From Metapseudomonas sp043392685 (GTDB taxonomy: Bacteria; Pseudomonadota; Gammaproteobacteria; Pseudomonadales; Pseudomonadaceae), in NCBI GenBank assembly GCA_043392685.1, contig JBHZGM010000001.1: 64,000 nucleotides of DNA, one strand, 5' to 3'. Under the pieces are notes generated by a model. It was not told where the DNA came from. It worked only from the letters and a program-made list of their open reading frames with translations, and did no database searches. A program made the position numbers and the translations under genes. Numbering within the stretch: position 1 is the stretch's first letter; every line of letters begins with the position of its first letter. This document shows, one piece after another, positions 50,359 to 58,216 of the stretch.

Positions 50359-51936
50359 TCATTCCCACTCGATGGTCGCCGGCGGTTTGCTCGACACGTC
50401 GTAGGTGACGCGGGAGATGCCTTCGATTTCGTTGATGATGCGGTTGGAGACGGTCTCCAGCAGCTCATAGGGCAGGTGCGCCCAGCGGGCGGTCATGAAG
50501 TCGATGGTTTCCACCGCGCGCAGGGCGACGACCCAGGCGTAGCGACGGCCGTCGCCGACCACGCCGACGGATTTCACCGGCTGGAACACCACGAAGGCCT
50601 GGCTGGTCTTGTGGTACCAGTCCGCCTTGTGCAGTTCTTCGATGAAGATGTGGTCGGCAAGACGCAGCAGGTCGGCGTATTCCTTCTTCACTTCGCCGAG
50701 GATGCGCACGCCCAGGCCCGGCCCCGGGAACGGGTGGCGGTAGACCATGCTGTAGGGCAGGCCCAGCTCCAGGCCGATCTTGCGCACCTCGTCCTTGAAC
50801 AGTTCGCGCAGCGGCTCGACCAGCTCGAACTGCATGTCTTCCGGCAGGCCGCCGACGTTGTGGTGCGACTTGATCACATGGGCCTTGCCGGTCTTGGCGC
50901 CGGCCGATTCGATCACGTCGGGGTAGATGGTGCCCTGGGCGAGGAACTTCACGTCCTTCAGCTTGGTGGCTTCTTCGTCGAAGACTTCGATGAAAGTGCG
51001 GCCAATGATCTTGCGCTTCTCTTCCGGGTCGGAGACGCCGGCCAGGCGAGAGAGGAACTTGTCTTCGGCGTTGGCGCGGATCACGCGTACGCCCATGTTC
51101 TCGGCGAACATGGCCATCACGTGGTCGCCCTCGTGCAGGCGTAGCAGGCCGTTGTCGACGAAGACGCAGGTCAGCTGGTCGCCGATGGCCTTGTGCAGCA
51201 GGGCCGCAACCACCGAGGAGTCAACGCCGCCGGACAGGCCCAGCAACACCTTGGACGAGCCCACCTGGGCACGTACGGTGGCGATGGCGTCTTCGACGAT
51301 ATTGGACGGGGTCCAGAGGGCGGCGCAGCCGCAGATCTCCAGCACGAAGCGGGAGAGGATGCGCAGGCCCTGCTTGGTGTGGGTCACTTCCGGGTGGAAC
51401 TGCACGCCGTAGTAGGCGCGGTGATCGTCGGCCATGGCGGCGATCGGGCAGCTCGGGGTGCTGGCCAGGATGTGGAAGCCGGCGGGCATGTCGGTGACCT
51501 TGTCGCCGTGGCTCATCCACACGTCGAGGCCGAGGACGCCATCGTCGTCCACATGGTCTTCGATACCGTCCAGCAGGCGGGCCTTGCCCACCACGTCGAC
51601 GCGGGCATAGCCAAATTCGCGCAGGTCGGAGCCCTGTACCTTGCCGCCCAGTTGCTCGGCCATGGTCTGCATGCCGTAGCAGATGCCGAACAGCGGCACC
51701 TTGAGCTCGAACACGGCCTGCGGTGCGCGCGGGCTGTTGGCTTCGTGAACCGACTCCGGACCACCGGCAAGGATGATGCCGCGCGGGGCGAAGGCGCGGA
51801 TCGCCTCGTTACTCATGTCGAACGGGTGGATCTCGCAGTACACGCCGATCTCGCGCACGCGGCGGGCGATCAGCTGGGTGTACTGGGAACCGAAATCGAG
51901 GATCAGGATTCGGTGGGCGTGAATGTCTTGGGACAT
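50359..51936 (-). CDS. guaA: GMP synthase (glutamine-hydrolysing) GuaA
   Basis: A 525-residue enzyme making GMP from XMP, glutamine and ATP. The N-terminal class I glutaminase (about residues 1-200) has the nucleophile in GICYGMQ and the His/Glu in QFHPEVTH. The ATP-pyrophosphatase P-loop is LSGGVDSSV. The C-terminal dimerisation domain ends VTYDVSSKPPATIEWE. Of two in-frame ATGs, 51936 has a GAGAG site 6 nt upstream; 51942 would leave none. It follows guaB by 80 nt with a hairpin between, same operon. Confidence 0.97.
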   Translation of the reverse strand: MSQDIHAHRILILDFGSQYTQLIARRVREIGVYCEIHPFDMSNEAIRAFAPRGIILAGGPESVHEANSPRAPQAVFELKVPLFGICYGMQTMAEQLGGKVQGSDLREFGYARVDVVGKARLLDGIEDHVDDDGVLGLDVWMSHGDKVTDMPAGFHILASTPSCPIAAMADDHRAYYGVQFHPEVTHTKQGLRILSRFVLEICGCAALWTPSNIVEDAIATVRAQVGSSKVLLGLSGGVDSSVVAALLHKAIGDQLTCVFVDNGLLRLHEGDHVMAMFAENMGVRVIRANAEDKFLSRLAGVSDPEEKRKIIGRTFIEVFDEEATKLKDVKFLAQGTIYPDVIESAGAKTGKAHVIKSHHNVGGLPEDMQFELVEPLRELFKDEVRKIGLELGLPYSMVYRHPFPGPGLGVRILGEVKKEYADLLRLADHIFIEELHKADWYHKTSQAFVVFQPVKSVGVVGDGRRYAWVVALRAVETIDFMTARWAHLPYELLETVSNRIINEIEGISRVTYDVSSKPPATIEWE

Positions 51937-51967
51937 GGCCATCTCTCGTTACGGAATTCACAAACGA

Positions 51968-51994
51968 CACGGGGCTGAATCGAACAGCCCCGTG
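51968..51994 (-). repeat. Hairpin between guaB and guaA
   Basis: CACGGGGCTG-AATCGAA-CAGCCCCGTG: 10-bp perfect stem, 7-nt loop. On the minus strand it is followed by TGTCGTTTGTG, not a proper T tract, so partial attenuation or mRNA processing between guaB and guaA is possible. Confidence 0.6.
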
Positions 51995-52016
51995 ACGCAC
52001 CTGTTTTCAGTCAGCC

Positions 52017-53486
52017 TCAACCGACGCGATAGTTCGGGGCTTCCTTGGTGATCTGTACGTCGTGGACGTGGGACTCGGCCATGCCGGCGCCGGTGATGCG
52101 CACGAACTGCGGCTTGGTGCGCATTTCCTCGATGGTCGAGCAGCCGGTGTAGCCCATGGAAGCGCGCAGGCCGCCCATCAGCTGGTGAACGATGGCGGTC
52201 AGGGTGCCCTTGTAGGGAACACGGCCTTCGATGCCTTCCGGAACCAGCTTCTCGGCACCGGCCGAGGAGTCCTGGAAGTAACGGTCGGACGAGCCCTGGG
52301 ACTGCGACATCGCGCCCAGCGAGCCCATGCCGCGGTAGGCCTTGTAGGAACGGCCCTGGAACAGTTCGACTTCGCCCGGAGCCTCTTCGGTGCCGGCGAA
52401 CATGGAACCCATCATCACGCAGGAAGCGCCGGCCACGATGGCCTTGGACAGGTCGCCGGAGAAGCGAATGCCGCCGTCCGCGATCAGCGGAATGCCGGAG
52501 CCGGCCAGGGCCGCGGCGACGTTGGCGATGGCGGAAATCTGCGGCACGCCAACGCCGGCAACGATACGGGTGGTGCAGATGGAGCCCGGGCCGATGCCGA
52601 CCTTGACCGCGTCAGCGCCAGCCTCGGCCAGGGCCTTGGCAGCTTCGCCGGTAGCGATGTTGCCGCCGATCACCTGCACCTGCGGGAAGGTGTCCTTGAC
52701 CCAGCGAACGCGCTCGATCACGCCTTTGGAGTGGCCGTGGGCAGTGTCTACCACCACCACGTCGACACCAGCGGCAACCAGGGCGGCAACGCGCTCGCCG
52801 GTGTCGGCGCCGGTGCCCACTGCCGCGCCGACGCGCAGGCGGCCCTGGTCGTCCTTGGACGCCAGCGGGTAGGTCTTGGCCTTCTCGATGTCGCGGAAGG
52901 TCACCAGGCCACGCAGGTAGAAGTTCTCGTCGACCACCAGCATCTTCTCGATGCGGTTCTCGTAGAGCTTGGCCTTCATTTCTTCCAGCGGGGTGCCTTC
53001 ACGGGCTGTGACCAGCTTGTCCTTGGGAGTCATGATCGCGGCAACGGAGTCGCCGACGTTCGGACGGAAGCGCAGGTCGCGGCCGGTCACGATGCCGACC
53101 AGCTCGCCCTCTTCCACCACCGGGAAGCCGGAGAAGCCGTATTCACGGGCGATCTGCAGCAGTTCAATGATCTTGGTGGAGGGGGTGACGGTCACCGGGT
53201 CACGGACGATGGCGGTCTCGTGACGCTTGACCTTGCGCACTTCGGCAGCCTGCTGCTCGATGGTCATGTTCTTGTGGATGATGCCGATGCCGCCTTCCTG
53301 GGCCATGGCGATGGCCAGGCGGGCTTCGGTCACGGTGTCCATCGCTGCGGACACCAGCGGGATGTTCAGTTCGATGCCGCGGGTCAGGCGGGTCTTGAGG
53401 CTGACATCCTTGGGCAGAACCTCGGTATAACCCGGGATCAGGAGAACGTCGTCGAAGGTCAGGGCTTCTTGGCTGATGCGCAGCAT
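52017..53486 (-). CDS. guaB: IMP dehydrogenase GuaB
   Basis: A 489-residue NAD-dependent enzyme converting IMP to XMP, the entry step to GMP. The N-terminal catalytic part starts with LTFDDVLLIPGYTEV. Two CBS domains are inserted (about residues 95-205). The catalytic Cys loop is GPGSICTTR (about 300-308), and the flap has RYFQ and EGIEGRVPYKG. The length is standard. The start ATG at 53486 (MLRISQEAL) matches the family; the 22-codon upstream extension is rejected. Its promoter is well placed just upstream. Confidence 0.97.
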   Translation of the reverse strand: MLRISQEALTFDDVLLIPGYTEVLPKDVSLKTRLTRGIELNIPLVSAAMDTVTEARLAIAMAQEGGIGIIHKNMTIEQQAAEVRKVKRHETAIVRDPVTVTPSTKIIELLQIAREYGFSGFPVVEEGELVGIVTGRDLRFRPNVGDSVAAIMTPKDKLVTAREGTPLEEMKAKLYENRIEKMLVVDENFYLRGLVTFRDIEKAKTYPLASKDDQGRLRVGAAVGTGADTGERVAALVAAGVDVVVVDTAHGHSKGVIERVRWVKDTFPQVQVIGGNIATGEAAKALAEAGADAVKVGIGPGSICTTRIVAGVGVPQISAIANVAAALAGSGIPLIADGGIRFSGDLSKAIVAGASCVMMGSMFAGTEEAPGEVELFQGRSYKAYRGMGSLGAMSQSQGSSDRYFQDSSAGAEKLVPEGIEGRVPYKGTLTAIVHQLMGGLRASMGYTGCSTIEEMRTKPQFVRITGAGMAESHVHDVQITKEAPNYRVG

Positions 53487-53523
53487 GGCGGGAGCTCCCA
53501 GGCGGGAAAATTGGAAGCGCGCC

Positions 53524-53552
53524 ATTATAACGGGGCCATGGCCGCGGCTCAA
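53524..53552 (-). promoter_or_regulatory. Sigma-70 promoter of guaBA
   Basis: On the minus strand TTGAGC, a 17-nt spacer and TATAAT (perfect -10). Predicted start is near 53517, about 30 nt before the guaB ATG. No purine repressor site was recognised. Confidence 0.75.
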
Positions 53553-53674
53553 CGCGACCGAAGGGCTACAGATCGGGTTTCTGGTCGCGGAAGCGATTTA
53601 AATCCTCGATGCGCCCCCGTAAAAGACGAAGTGCCGTGATCCCTCCCGTTCAGCGACGGAATTCGCCCTCCCGG

Positions 53675-54226
53675 TCACCCGTCCGTCCGAACCTGGCGCA
53701 CCGAGTATCCGAGCCGCTCGCCGAAGGCGTCGAGGAAGGCCCGGGTGAAGCGGGTTTCGCCCCAGCCATTGAAGATGAAACCAAGGTTGGAAAAGCCGCA
53801 GGGCTGCAGGAAGAGGAAGCCGTTGATGTCGTCCTCGAAGCCGCATTCCGGGCAGATGAAGTTGTCGGTATGCCCCGGCCACCACTCTTCCAGGCTCTCG
53901 AACAGGGGTTCGCCGACTTCCTGGCGGCACTCTGGGCAGCCCGCTTCATTAAAGAAGTCGCGCGTGGGCGTATAGATGCAGCGCTTGTCCACCAGCTCCA
54001 GGCCGTTCACCGGCTGGCCATATGGCAGGCGCTCCGGGTGCTCCACCACATCCCGCGCGCCCGGTGCGATGGCGTAGGCCATGCGGTTGCCGCGCAGCCC
54101 ACAGGTGCTCGGCAGCGCTTCGACCACCTCGCGCTGGGCCAGCCAGCGCAGCATGCGCCCGACCAGGGCCTGGTGCCCGGGAACGGTGGAGATCTGCGGC
54201 ACGATGATCAACTGGCTCGATTCCAT
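53675..54226 (-). CDS. Zinc-ribbon protein, unknown function
   Basis: A 183-residue cytosolic protein with two CxxC knuckles, GCPECR (about residue 95) and ICPECG (about residue 124), which together can hold one zinc ion, and an additional Cys in STCGLRGN. No P-loop, membrane segment or signal is present, so the ABC-transporter label sometimes attached to such proteins is not supported. The ATG at 54226 gives MESSQLIIVPQIS; a 20-codon upstream extension is rejected. It is divergent from xseA across 99 nt and lies behind guaB with 188 nt between. Function not recognised. Confidence 0.75.
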   Translation of the reverse strand: MESSQLIIVPQISTVPGHQALVGRMLRWLAQREVVEALPSTCGLRGNRMAYAIAPGARDVVEHPERLPYGQPVNGLELVDKRCIYTPTRDFFNEAGCPECRQEVGEPLFESLEEWWPGHTDNFICPECGFEDDINGFLFLQPCGFSNLGFIFNGWGETRFTRAFLDAFGERLGYSVRQVRTDG

Positions 54227-54325
54227 TTCTGACTCCTGCTGCAGTGGGAAGGGCGCGCAGCTTAACCATCGCCCTTTACCCGTCAACTATGGCGCATGGC
54301 GGCAAAGCCATTATCATTTCCGCCC

Positions 54326-55705
54326 ATGCTCAAAGACCCCTTCCAACGGCTCGGCCTCGACCGCGAGGTGCTGACCGTCAGCCAGCTCAACCAGCGCGCC
54401 CGCCATCTACTGGAGGACGTGTTCCCACAGGTCTGGGTGGAAGGCGAGATCTCCAACCTCGCCCGCCCCGCTTCCGGCCATCTCTATTTCACCCTCAAGG
54501 ATGCCCAGGCCCAGGTCCGCTGCGCGCTGTTCCGACAGAACGCCCTGCGCGTGCGCCAGGCCCTGCGCGACGGCCTGGCGGTGCGGGTACGCGGCAAAGT
54601 CTCGTTGTTCGAGGGCCGTGGCGATTACCAGCTGATCGCCGACGCCGTCGAACCAGCCGGCGACGGCGCCCTGCGCCTGGCCTTCGAAGCCCTGAAGGAA
54701 AAGCTGGCCGCCGAAGGGCTGTTCGCCGCCGAGCGCAAGCGCCCGCTGCCCGCTCACCCGCAGCGCATCGGCATCGTCAGCTCGCCCACCGGTGCTGTGA
54801 TCCGCGACATCATCAGCGTGTTCCGCCGCCGCGCGCCCCAGGTACAGCTGACCCTGATCCCCACCGCGGTGCAGGGCTTTGATGCCACCGCCCAGATCGT
54901 CCGCGCCCTGGCGCTGGCCGATGCGCAGGGCTTCGATGCCCTGATCCTGGCCCGGGGCGGCGGCTCGCTGGAGGACCTCTGGTGCTTCAACGAGGAAGCC
55001 GTGGCCCGTGCGGTGGCCGCCTGCCGGACGCCCATCGTCAGCGCCGTTGGCCACGAGACGGACGTATCCATCAGCGATTTCGTCGCCGACGTGCGCGCGC
55101 CGACTCCCTCCGCCGCCGCCGAACTGCTGGCCCCGGACGCCAGTGACCTGCAGCAGCGCCTGGACGGCCTGCGTCGGCGCCTGGTCCTGCGCATGCGCGA
55201 GCACCTGACCCGCGAGCGCCTGCGCCTGGACGGCCTGTTCCGACGCCTGCGCCACCCCGGCGAGCGGCTGCGCCAGCAGGCCCAGCGCCTGGATGACCTG
55301 GACATGCGCCTGCGCCGGGCCTTCGAGCGCCAGCTGCAGGTTCGCCACGAACGCCTGGCGCGCCTCGATACCCGCCTTGCCGCGCAGCATCCGGGACGCA
55401 CCCTGGCACTGTTGCGGCAGCGGCTGGAGAGTCTGGCCGAGCGCCTGCCCCGCGCCGCGCGTAACGCCATCAAGGAGCGTCGGCAGAAGCTCGACGCCCT
55501 GGCCCAGACCCTGCACGTGGTCAGTCCCCTTGCCACCCTCGGCCGCGGCTACAGCATCCTGCTGGACGAACGCGGCCAGGCCATCCGCGCCGCCAGCCAG
55601 ACGCGCCCCGGCCAGCGCCTGAAGGCCCGCCTCGCCGAAGGTGAGCTGGACGTGCGCGTCGAAGACAACCACCTCACTCCCGTGAACCTTTCCCTGCTGG
55701 ATTGA
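54326..55705 (+). CDS. xseA: Exodeoxyribonuclease VII large subunit XseA
   Basis: A 459-residue large subunit of exonuclease VII, which degrades single-stranded DNA in both directions. An OB-fold DNA-binding domain is N-terminal (about residues 10-110; LEDVFPQVWVEGEISNLARP, LRDGLAVRVRGKVSLFEG). The catalytic domain has GIVSSPTGAVIRDI, ILARGGGSLEDLW and GHETDVSISDFVADVRAPTP. A long coiled-coil (about 260-390) and a short C-terminal segment follow. The length matches Pseudomonas XseA. The stop is followed 2 nt later by the M23 gene start, so they are cotranscribed. Confidence 0.96.
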   Translation: MLKDPFQRLGLDREVLTVSQLNQRARHLLEDVFPQVWVEGEISNLARPASGHLYFTLKDAQAQVRCALFRQNALRVRQALRDGLAVRVRGKVSLFEGRGDYQLIADAVEPAGDGALRLAFEALKEKLAAEGLFAAERKRPLPAHPQRIGIVSSPTGAVIRDIISVFRRRAPQVQLTLIPTAVQGFDATAQIVRALALADAQGFDALILARGGGSLEDLWCFNEEAVARAVAACRTPIVSAVGHETDVSISDFVADVRAPTPSAAAELLAPDASDLQQRLDGLRRRLVLRMREHLTRERLRLDGLFRRLRHPGERLRQQAQRLDDLDMRLRRAFERQLQVRHERLARLDTRLAAQHPGRTLALLRQRLESLAERLPRAARNAIKERRQKLDALAQTLHVVSPLATLGRGYSILLDERGQAIRAASQTRPGQRLKARLAEGELDVRVEDNHLTPVNLSLLD

Positions 55706-55707
55706 CC

Positions 55708-56529
55708 ATGCGCCTGCTCGCCGCCCTGCTCCTCTGCCTCGCCCTGCCCGCCCATGCCGAAGGCTTCATCACCCGCCTGCTGAACAAGCCGGTACCGGGC
55801 GGCGTCGCGGTGATCCAGCTCGGCGCCGCCGCCCAGGCGCCCACCGCGCGCTACCGGGGCAAACCGATACTGGTGATCAAGGAAGACGGCCGCGACTGGA
55901 TCGCCATCGTCGGCATTCCGCTGGGCACCAAGGCGGGCCCACAGCAGATCGAGGTGAGCGATGGGCGCAAGCTGAGTTTCAGCGTCGGCCCGCGCAGCTA
56001 TCGCGAGCAGCACATCAAACTGGCCAACCAGCGCCAGGTAAATCCGCTACCGGAAGACCTCAAGCGCATCGAGCGCGAGCTGGCCGAGCAGACTGCCGCC
56101 TACCGCCGCTTCAGCCCCGGAACGCCGAGCAACCTGCTGTTCGACAAGCCGGTGAACGGCCCGCTTTCCAGCCCCTTCGGCCTGCGCCGCTTCTTCAATG
56201 GCGAGGAACGTAACCCGCATTCCGGCCTGGACTTCGCCGTGGGCGCCGGCACGCCGATCAAGGCACCGGCAGCGGGCAAGGTGATCCTCATCGGCGACTA
56301 CTTCTTCAACGGCAGGACGGTGTTCGTCGACCACGGCCAGGGCCTGATCAGCATGTTCTGTCACATGTCGAAGGTAGAGGTGAAGCTCGACCAACAGGTG
56401 CCACGCGGTGGCGTGGTGGGCCGCGTCGGAGCCACCGGACGCGCCACCGGCCCGCACATGCACTGGAACGTCAGCCTCAACGACGTGCGCGTGGACCCAG
56501 CCATTTTCATCGGTGCCTACAAGCCCTGA
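55708..56529 (+). CDS. M23-family metallopeptidase (LytM domain)
   Basis: A 273-residue exported peptidase. A signal peptide covers residues 1-18 (LCLALPAHA). The C-terminal LytM/M23 domain (about 160-265) has zinc ligands: the HxxxD in HSGLDF (about 174-178) and the HxH in PHMHW (about 251-253). A second His is in LISMFCHM. All are present, so it should be an active endopeptidase on peptidoglycan or a zinc protease. ATG 55708 is used rather than an upstream TTG. Close behind xseA. Confidence 0.91.
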   Translation: MRLLAALLLCLALPAHAEGFITRLLNKPVPGGVAVIQLGAAAQAPTARYRGKPILVIKEDGRDWIAIVGIPLGTKAGPQQIEVSDGRKLSFSVGPRSYREQHIKLANQRQVNPLPEDLKRIERELAEQTAAYRRFSPGTPSNLLFDKPVNGPLSSPFGLRRFFNGEERNPHSGLDFAVGAGTPIKAPAAGKVILIGDYFFNGRTVFVDHGQGLISMFCHMSKVEVKLDQQVPRGGVVGRVGATGRATGPHMHWNVSLNDVRVDPAIFIGAYKP

Positions 56530-56637
56530 CCGACATCTGCGCTTACAGCACGGATCTGGGGCGGCCCCGGTGGATTTGCTAAGGTCCGGAGCTTTCCGGG
56601 GCCCGCCCCGCTCACCAGACTCTGCAAGGGAACGCCG

Positions 56638-57861
56638 ATGCTGAAAGAAGTCACCCCCTGGCTCGCCTGGCTGCGGCAGCATGAAGAGCTGCACACCATC
56701 GTCACCACCGTAGTCCTCATCCTCCTCGCGTGGGTATCCAACTGGATCGTCAAGCGCATCCTGATCCGCGGCCTGTTCCGCGTCACCGGAGCGCAAATCC
56801 AGGACCACGGCCTGATCAGACGACTCGCCAACATCGTGCCGGCCCTGGTGCTCGCCGGCGGCGTGCGGATAGTGCCGAACCTGCCGCACGTGCTGGTGGA
56901 GGTGATCAGCAACGTTTGCGCGGCGTTCATCGTGCTTACCATCGCCCTGGCCCTGAGCGCCGTGCTGGATATCACCAACAGCCTGTACCAGCGGCGCAAG
57001 AACGCGCACCTGCGGCCCATCAAGGGTTATGTACAGGTGCTGAAGATCGCCATCTTCGCCATCGCCAGCATCCTGATGATCGCCAGCTTGATCGATCGCT
57101 CGCCGCTGATCCTGCTGTCGGGCCTGGGTGCCATGGCCGCGGTGCTGATGCTGATCTTCCAGGACACCCTGCTGTCCCTGGTGGCCAGCGTGCAGATCAC
57201 CTCCAACGACATCATCCGTGTCGGCGACTGGGTGGAAATGCCGCAGCTCAACGCCGATGGCGACGTCATCGATATCGCCCTGCACACGGTCAAGGTGCAG
57301 AACTGGGACAAGACCATCACCACCATTCCCACCAAGCGCTTCATCACCGACGCGTTCAAGAACTGGCGCGGCATGCAGGAGTCGGGCGGCCGGCGGATCA
57401 AGCGTTGCCTGTACCTGGACCAGAACAGCGTGCGCTTCCTCAGCCAGGAGGACATCGAGCGACTGCACAAATTCCGCCTGCTGGACAGCTACCTCACCGC
57501 CAAGCAGAGCGAGCTGCTGTCCTGGAACAGCCAGCTGGACGAAGAACAGCGGCTGCCGGTCAACAGCCGCCAGCTGACCAACCTCGGCACCTTCCGCGCC
57601 TACGTGGAGCACTACCTGCGGGAAAACCATGACATCCGCAAGGACATGACCCTGCTCGTGCGGCAGATGGCCCCCACCGCCGACGGACTGCCCCTGGAGC
57701 TGTACTGCTTCACCAACACCACCGCCTGGGCCCGCTACGAGGCCATCCAGTCCGACATCTTCGACCACCTGCTGGCGATCCTTCCGGAATTCGGCCTGCG
57801 GGTCTTCCAGCACCCCAGCGGTGCGGACATGCGCGCACTACGCCTGCCACCGACGCAATGA
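56638..57861 (+). CDS. Mechanosensitive channel, MscS/YbdG family
   Basis: A 407-residue inner-membrane channel. Five or so hydrophobic segments lie at about residues 20-40, 65-85, 90-115, 140-160 and 165-190. The MscS pore-helix region is ASILMIASLIDRSPLILLSG and LGAMAAVLMLIFQDTLLSLV. The cytosolic beta domain has IRVGDWVEMPQLNADGDVID and NWDKTITTIPTKRFI, and the C-terminal alpha/beta domain follows. The large N-terminal part and inserted C-terminal loop match YbdG/MscM-like rather than small MscS. It would release solutes on osmotic downshock. It has its own promoter region. Confidence 0.88.
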   Translation: MLKEVTPWLAWLRQHEELHTIVTTVVLILLAWVSNWIVKRILIRGLFRVTGAQIQDHGLIRRLANIVPALVLAGGVRIVPNLPHVLVEVISNVCAAFIVLTIALALSAVLDITNSLYQRRKNAHLRPIKGYVQVLKIAIFAIASILMIASLIDRSPLILLSGLGAMAAVLMLIFQDTLLSLVASVQITSNDIIRVGDWVEMPQLNADGDVIDIALHTVKVQNWDKTITTIPTKRFITDAFKNWRGMQESGGRRIKRCLYLDQNSVRFLSQEDIERLHKFRLLDSYLTAKQSELLSWNSQLDEEQRLPVNSRQLTNLGTFRAYVEHYLRENHDIRKDMTLLVRQMAPTADGLPLELYCFTNTTAWARYEAIQSDIFDHLLAILPEFGLRVFQHPSGADMRALRLPPTQ

Positions 57862-57872
57862 ACCGGGCGCTG

Positions 57873-57906
57873 CCCGCGAATTGCCCGCCAAGGGGCCTTT
57901 CGCGGG
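57873..57906. repeat. REP-like hairpin after the channel gene
   Basis: CCCGCGAA / TTCGCGGG inverted arms (8 bp) with an 18-nt loop, 12 nt past the channel stop. Resembles the REP ends at 20238 and 62405. Confidence 0.5.
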
Positions 57907-58060
57907 CCGGCTGCCTCGCACCCAAAAAGCTGCGCAATCATTCACATAATCTCGCCGCACTCACGCAATAATTCATCTACCTACGAATTCCTGCGCTCTT
58001 TTTCACCATTTTTTCCGCGATGCTTGCCATATTCACTCACGATGAATAGGGTTAGCCCCT

Positions 58061-58138
58061 ATGAAAACCGCACACACTCTCATCCTTCTGCGTCAACACG
58101 CCTGCCTGCGACTGGTCAGCCCCCGACTGCGTGGCTGA
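58061..58138 (+). CDS. Candidate leuA leader peptide
   Basis: A 25-residue reading frame starting ATG 58061, reading MKTAHTLILLRQHACLRL then ending SPRLRG. Six of 25 residues are Leu, arranged as LILL and LRL. It ends 78 nt before leuA. Such short Leu-rich frames in front of leucine genes are used for attenuation in other bacteria. No strong ribosome site is seen (weak GGG about 10 nt upstream) and no terminator hairpin follows, so this is a candidate only. A 6-bp stem TCAGCC/GGCTGA (58116-58138) overlaps its end. Confidence 0.45.
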   Translation: MKTAHTLILLRQHACLRLVSPRLRG

Positions 58139-58216
58139 ATCCCACCTTCGCCGCACCCGCCGATTCCCAATGCCTGGCCGACCATCACGCGGCCCGCAGT
58201 AAAAAGGATTTGCCCC

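Larger units (their letters stand above)
57862..58216. other. Intergenic region upstream of leuA
   Basis: 355 nt. Left part: REP-like hairpin CCCGCGAA...TTCGCGGG (57873-57906). Middle: AT-rich, 57930-58030. Right: a 25-codon reading frame (58061-58138), then the leuA leader and an AAGGA site before the leuA ATG. No T-rich terminator is visible between the small frame and leuA. Confidence 0.6.
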
